This document shows, piece by piece, positions 5,872 through 9,684 of a stretch of 9,684 nucleotides of DNA. The translations under genes and the position numbers were made by a program. Position 1 is the stretch's first letter. Each line of letters starts with the position of its first letter. The DNA is from an uncultured Bacteroidota bacterium (GTDB taxonomy: Bacteria; Bacteroidota; Bacteroidia; UKL13-3). Location: positions 1 through 9,684 of the forward strand of contig CAIVPY010000283.1 in assembly GCA_903907885.1 (NCBI GenBank). The letters run 5' to 3'. The notes below the pieces were generated by a model. The model saw only the letters and a list, made by a program, of their open reading frames with translations. It was not told the origin of the DNA and ran no database searches.

Positions 5872-8832
5872 ATGAAAAATTTAAAAATTGATATGCTCCT
5901 TAAAATGGGATTTGCTATTATTTTGTTTTTAGTAATGGTTTTAGGGCTTGTTTCTGTTTTTCAAAACTACCAATTATCTGCCCAAACAGATAAAATATAT
6001 AATCATCCTTTGCAGGTTAGAAGAGCAATAAGTTTAATTGAAATAAATATTTTAAATATGAGATTAGCTACCACAAGCATGGCTCTTTATAATGATAAGG
6101 AAACTAAATTAGATGATATGCAAACGATTGGAATTTCAAAAGAAATAATTTTAAAACAATTTGATGTTCTTAGAGATCGATATTTGGGTTCACAAAAAGA
6201 TATTGAAGATGCCTATAATGCTTATTTAAATTGGAGTATATACAGGGAACATGAGATTAATGACGCATATTCAGGAAACATAGCTAAAGTTAAAGAGTTT
6301 ATGCTTAACGACAAAAAACTATTGTTTTTAAGGAACGATATGAACTTAAAAGTACAAAAAATTGATGATTATGCGAAAATCAAAGCCGAAGAATTATTTA
6401 AAAATACAAATACAATGACTGACTCTATGAACAGTCAATTAATTGCAATATTATTTTCTATTTTACTTCTTACCTTTTCAATAAATTACTACATCCTTCG
6501 AATAATTCGTAAACCCATTTTAGAATTGACAAATGTGGCAAATAATTTTCAAAAAGGTGAAATAAATGCACGTAGTAATTATGTGTCATTAAATGAGTTT
6601 GGAGTACTGTCTAATTCGTTCAATACACTGGCTGATAGTATTCAACAGAACATGGAATTAAGCGTAAAATCATCCAATTTTTCAAATGTATTGTTGATTG
6701 AAAATGACACCAATACATTTTTCAAATCGGTTTTATCTCAATTAACAAAAATTACGAATTCACAAATAGCAGCTATTTATTTGTTAAGTAGCGACAAAAA
6801 AACGTTTAATCATTTTGAATCAATTGGATTGGACTCAAAAGAAAAAAAAACATTTGACATTGAAAATTTAGAAGGTGAGTTTGGTGCTGTTATTTCATTG
6901 CAAAGCATACAACATATTACAAAAATTAGCGCCAATTCTTATATTAAGTATAACAGCGTTATTGGCAATTTTGTTCCCAATGAAATGATAACCATTCCAG
7001 TTGTATCAAATAATGAAATAATTGCAATGATAACTTTAGCTACCATTGGTAATTATAGCAAACAATCACTCGATTTAATTAAAAATATTTTAGTAGCACT
7101 TTCAGCTAGAATAGCGGCTATTTTGGCACATCATCAATTAACAAAATTTAGCGAACAATTAGCTACTCAGAATAGTGAGTTATCAGTTCAAAAAAACGAA
7201 TTGAAAGCTCAGTCAATGGAGTTACAACAGCAAAATGTTGAATTAGAAACGCAGAAAATACAACTGAGTGAATCAAGCCGTTTAAAAACTCATTTTTTAT
7301 CTAATATGAGTCACGAGTTACGCACTCCACTTAATTCCGTTATTGCACTTTCAGGTGTTTTAAAACGTAGACTTGCTAATCAAATTCCAAAAGAAGAATA
7401 TAGTTATTTGGAAGTAATTGAACGCAACGGAAAACATTTGCTTTCATTGATTAACGATATTTTAGATATTTCGAGAATAGAAGCAGGGCGTGAAGAAGTA
7501 GAAATAACCAAGTTTAATGTTAATGCATTAATAGCCGATGTGGTGAGTATGATTGAACCGCAAGCAAATCAAAAAAACTTACCATTGGAGCAAATACCAA
7601 ATGAAGGAAATTTTGACATAACAAGCGATTGGAGTAAGTGTATTCATATTTTACAAAACATAGTAGCAAATGCTGTTAAATTTACAGAAAAAGGAAAGGT
7701 AATTGTAAGTGCTTCTCAAAAAAATGATCACATGATAATTTCGGTAATTGACACAGGAATTGGAATTGCAGATAATAATTTAGCACATATTTTTGATGAA
7801 TTTAGACAAGCCGATGGAAGTACTTCAAGAAAATTTGGTGGCAACGGTTTAGGATTGGCCATAGCAAAAAAATATACGAATTTATTAGGTGGAACCATTG
7901 GTGTGAGCAGTAAGCTTGGACAAGGCAGTGAGTTTACCATTGCACTACCAATATTTTATCAACCAAAATCCACAAGTTCAATTGAAATTGTTCCTATTGA
8001 TTTTATTAGAAAACCTACTTTGGAAAAAGTAGAAACAGATAAAAGTTTAAAAACTATTTTATTGGTTGACGACAGTGAACCAGTTTTGATACAAATGCGT
8101 TTAATTTTAAAGGAAAGTGGTTATAATATTATAGAGGCAAATAATGGTGCTGATGCTTTAAAAATAATCGAAGATACCATTATAGATGCCATTATATTAG
8201 ACCTAATGATGCCTGATATAGATGGATTTGAAGTATTGAAATTATTGAGAGAGCATGAAAGAAATTTACATATTCCTGTGCTAATACTTTCGGCCAAATA
8301 CATTACCAAGGAAGAACTTGCGTTTTTAAAACATAATAATGTTCATAAGCTCATTCAAAAAGGTGATGTAAATAGAAATGACTTAATAGCCACTGTAGAC
8401 AAAATGCTTAATATTACCAATGCAGAACCAGAAATAGTAAACAAGGAATATAATAAAATTTCTGGAAAGCCTAAAGTGTTGGTTGTGGAAGACAATGCAG
8501 ATAACATGACAACTGTAATGGCTCTTTTGGGTAATAATTATATATTGATAGAAGCAGTGAACGGATACGATGGTATTGAGAAAGCAAAGCAATATTTGCC
8601 TGATTTAATACTCATGGATATTGCATTGCCAGAGTTAGATGGTATAGCAGCTTTTAGAGTTATTAGAAACGATGCAGCTTTAACAAAAATTCCAGTAATA
8701 GCACTTACTGCAAGTGTAATGGTCAACGATAAGGAAACAGTATTGGCGCATGGATTTGACGCTTATATTTCAAAACCAATAGACGATAAATCATTTTTCA
8801 CGACAATAAACGAAGTGCTTTATGGAAACTAA
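5872..8832 (+). CDS. Membrane hybrid histidine kinase: sensor-HAMP-GAF-HisKA-HATPase-REC-REC
   Basis: A 986-residue inner-membrane sensor kinase. TM1 is about 12-31 and TM2 about 189-207. Between them lies a helical periplasmic part with an IYNHPLQV stretch (42-49), resembling an HP-x-x-V pattern seen in four-helix-bundle sensors. HAMP spans about 208-262, GAF about 265-420, and a very regular coiled coil 425-470. HisKA has the phospho-acceptor His481 in SHELRTPLN. The ATPase domain has the N box around N600 (NAVKF), DTGIGI at 627-632 and GGNGLGL at 656-662. REC1 (about 728-845) has D733/D734 and phospho-acceptor D777, but Ser807 at the Thr/Ser switch site and Lys830-Gly in place of Lys-Pro. 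REC2 (about 868-984) has E873/D874, D916, T946 and K968-P969. No Hpt domain is present, so the relay needs another protein. A TTG 30 bases upstream was passed over for the ATG at 5872. Confidence 0.92.
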   Translation: MKNLKIDMLLKMGFAIILFLVMVLGLVSVFQNYQLSAQTDKIYNHPLQVRRAISLIEINILNMRLATTSMALYNDKETKLDDMQTIGISKEIILKQFDVLRDRYLGSQKDIEDAYNAYLNWSIYREHEINDAYSGNIAKVKEFMLNDKKLLFLRNDMNLKVQKIDDYAKIKAEELFKNTNTMTDSMNSQLIAILFSILLLTFSINYYILRIIRKPILELTNVANNFQKGEINARSNYVSLNEFGVLSNSFNTLADSIQQNMELSVKSSNFSNVLLIENDTNTFFKSVLSQLTKITNSQIAAIYLLSSDKKTFNHFESIGLDSKEKKTFDIENLEGEFGAVISLQSIQHITKISANSYIKYNSVIGNFVPNEMITIPVVSNNEIIAMITLATIGNYSKQSLDLIKNILVALSARIAAILAHHQLTKFSEQLATQNSELSVQKNELKAQSMELQQQNVELETQKIQLSESSRLKTHFLSNMSHELRTPLNSVIALSGVLKRRLANQIPKEEYSYLEVIERNGKHLLSLINDILDISRIEAGREEVEITKFNVNALIADVVSMIEPQANQKNLPLEQIPNEGNFDITSDWSKCIHILQNIVANAVKFTEKGKVIVSASQKNDHMIISVIDTGIGIADNNLAHIFDEFRQADGSTSRKFGGNGLGLAIAKKYTNLLGGTIGVSSKLGQGSEFTIALPIFYQPKSTSSIEIVPIDFIRKPTLEKVETDKSLKTILLVDDSEPVLIQMRLILKESGYNIIEANNGADALKIIEDTIIDAIILDLMMPDIDGFEVLKLLREHERNLHIPVLILSAKYITKEELAFLKHNNVHKLIQKGDVNRNDLIATVDKMLNITNAEPEIVNKEYNKISGKPKVLVVEDNADNMTTVMALLGNNYILIEAVNGYDGIEKAKQYLPDLILMDIALPELDGIAAFRVIRNDAALTKIPVIALTASVMVNDKETVLAHGFDAYISKPIDDKSFFTTINEVLYGN

Positions 8833-9684
8833 AATAATAAAAATTTTAGCCATTGATGATATTCAGGACAATCTGATAATTTTAAAGGCTTTGATAAATG
8901 AATCAATTGAAAATACAATAGTATTTACAGCTTTAACTGGAAAAATAGGTATTGAAATAGCTGCTTTAGAAAATCCTGATGTAATTTTACTCGATATACT
9001 TATGCCTGAAATGGATGGTTATGAAGTGTGTAAAATATTAAAGGCGGATAACAATTTAAAAGAAATTCCCGTAGTGTTTGTAACTGCTTTAAAGGGAGAT
9101 AAAGCTATTAGGATAAAGGCATTAGAAGTAGGGGCAGAAGCATTTTTAGCCAAACCAATAGATGAAAGCGAACTCATTGCTCAAATAAAGGCAATGGTGA
9201 AAATTAAAGAAGCCAATTTTGAAAAACTAAATAAAGAAAAAATACTATTAGAATTAGTAGCTGAAAAAACCAAAGAGCTAACAGAATCTAATAAAAAGTC
9301 GGTTAAATTATTAGAAGATTTACTTAAAGAAAATGAAGCTAGAAAAATAAGTGAACAAGCCGTAATCGAAAGTGAAGATAAGTATTCAAAAGCATTTCAA
9401 ACTTCTCCATATTGCATCACAATAACATCATTAAATGATGGAACTTTTGTTGATGTAAATGAATCATTTTGCGAGACAACTGGATTTACAAAAGAGGAGG
9501 TAATAGGGAAAAAAGTTGGAGAAATTAATGTTTGGTTTAATCTTGAAGATAGAAAGTATGTAATAAATAGCTTGCTTAAGAACGAAAAGATTGAGCAGCA
9601 ATTAGCATATTTTAGAAAGAAAAATGGTGAGAAAATAATAGCAATATATTCGGCCCAAGTAATACATATTAATGGTGCTAGTCA
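8822..9684 (+). CDS. REC-coiled coil-PAS signalling protein (cut by window edge)
   Basis: An open frame starts at an ATG at 8822 and runs off the window, giving 287 residues of a longer protein. Residues 5-125 are a receiver domain: D12/D13 acidic pocket, phospho-acceptor D58 in LLDILMPEMDG, T88 in FVTAL and K111-P112. A charged coiled coil follows at about 128-185, then a PAS domain from about 186 (YSKAFQTSPYCITI, then DVNESFCETTGF and the KNGEKIIAIYSAQV strand). Proteins with this order in Bacteroidota often continue into a histidine kinase or further PAS domains, but the downstream part is not visible here. It overlaps the hybrid kinase gene by 11 bases (ATG within the last codons), which suggests translational coupling and a shared relay, with this REC as the likely target of phosphate from the kinase or an Hpt protein. 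The organism's use of the ATG is supported by the IKILAIDD start of the domain. Confidence 0.85.
   Translation, partial: METKIIKILAIDDIQDNLIILKALINESIENTIVFTALTGKIGIEIAALENPDVILLDILMPEMDGYEVCKILKADNNLKEIPVVFVTALKGDKAIRIKALEVGAEAFLAKPIDESELIAQIKAMVKIKEANFEKLNKEKILLELVAEKTKELTESNKKSVKLLEDLLKENEARKISEQAVIESEDKYSKAFQTSPYCITITSLNDGTFVDVNESFCETTGFTKEEVIGKKVGEINVWFNLEDRKYVINSLLKNEKIEQQLAYFRKKNGEKIIAIYSAQVIHINGAS

Overview
The window looks like chromosome from a low-GC member of the Bacteroidota. The basis is AT-rich, A-rich leaders with little Shine-Dalgarno signal, one exact TATATTTG element (the Bacteroidota -7 box pattern TANNTTTG), an RbfA and a LolC/E-type permease close together, and a large hybrid histidine kinase of a type common in that phylum. 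The order or genus cannot be told from what is seen. No tRNA, rRNA, CRISPR array, insertion sequence or integrase was recognised, and no stretch over 300 bases lacks a gene.

Left block (1-2762, minus strand): five genes read leftward with gaps of 15, 44, 40 and 3 bases, consistent with one operon. In transcription order they are an unrecognised lipoprotein, a small VanZ-family membrane protein, ribosome-binding factor A (rbfA), a class I SAM-dependent methyltransferase, and the N-terminal part of a LolC/LolE-like ABC transporter permease cut by the left edge. The theme is ribosome maturation plus envelope functions.

Centre (2763-4872): a 139-base divergent intergenic region separates the left operon from a rightward long-chain acyl-CoA synthetase. 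That gene is followed by a perfect 15-bp hairpin with a T-run, which acts as the likely terminator and isolates it from what follows.

Right block (4961-9684, plus strand): a signalling operon of three genes. The first is a divergent CheR-type methyltransferase. The second is a 986-residue membrane hybrid histidine kinase (TM - four-helix-type sensor - TM - HAMP - GAF - coiled coil - HisKA - HATPase - REC - REC). The third is a REC-coiled coil-PAS protein that overlaps the kinase by 11 bases and runs off the right edge. The block is visibly more AT-rich than the acyl-CoA synthetase gene. A CheR enzyme beside a kinase with chemoreceptor-like topology, and with a very regular five-heptad Q/E coiled coil but no chemoreceptor, CheA, CheW or CheB in view, is the most interesting feature. 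It suggests a non-chemotaxis phosphorelay that may be tuned by glutamate methylation. This is a hypothesis, not shown by the sequence.

Two genes are open at the window edges (1-476 minus and 8822-9684 plus), so their full architectures are unknown.
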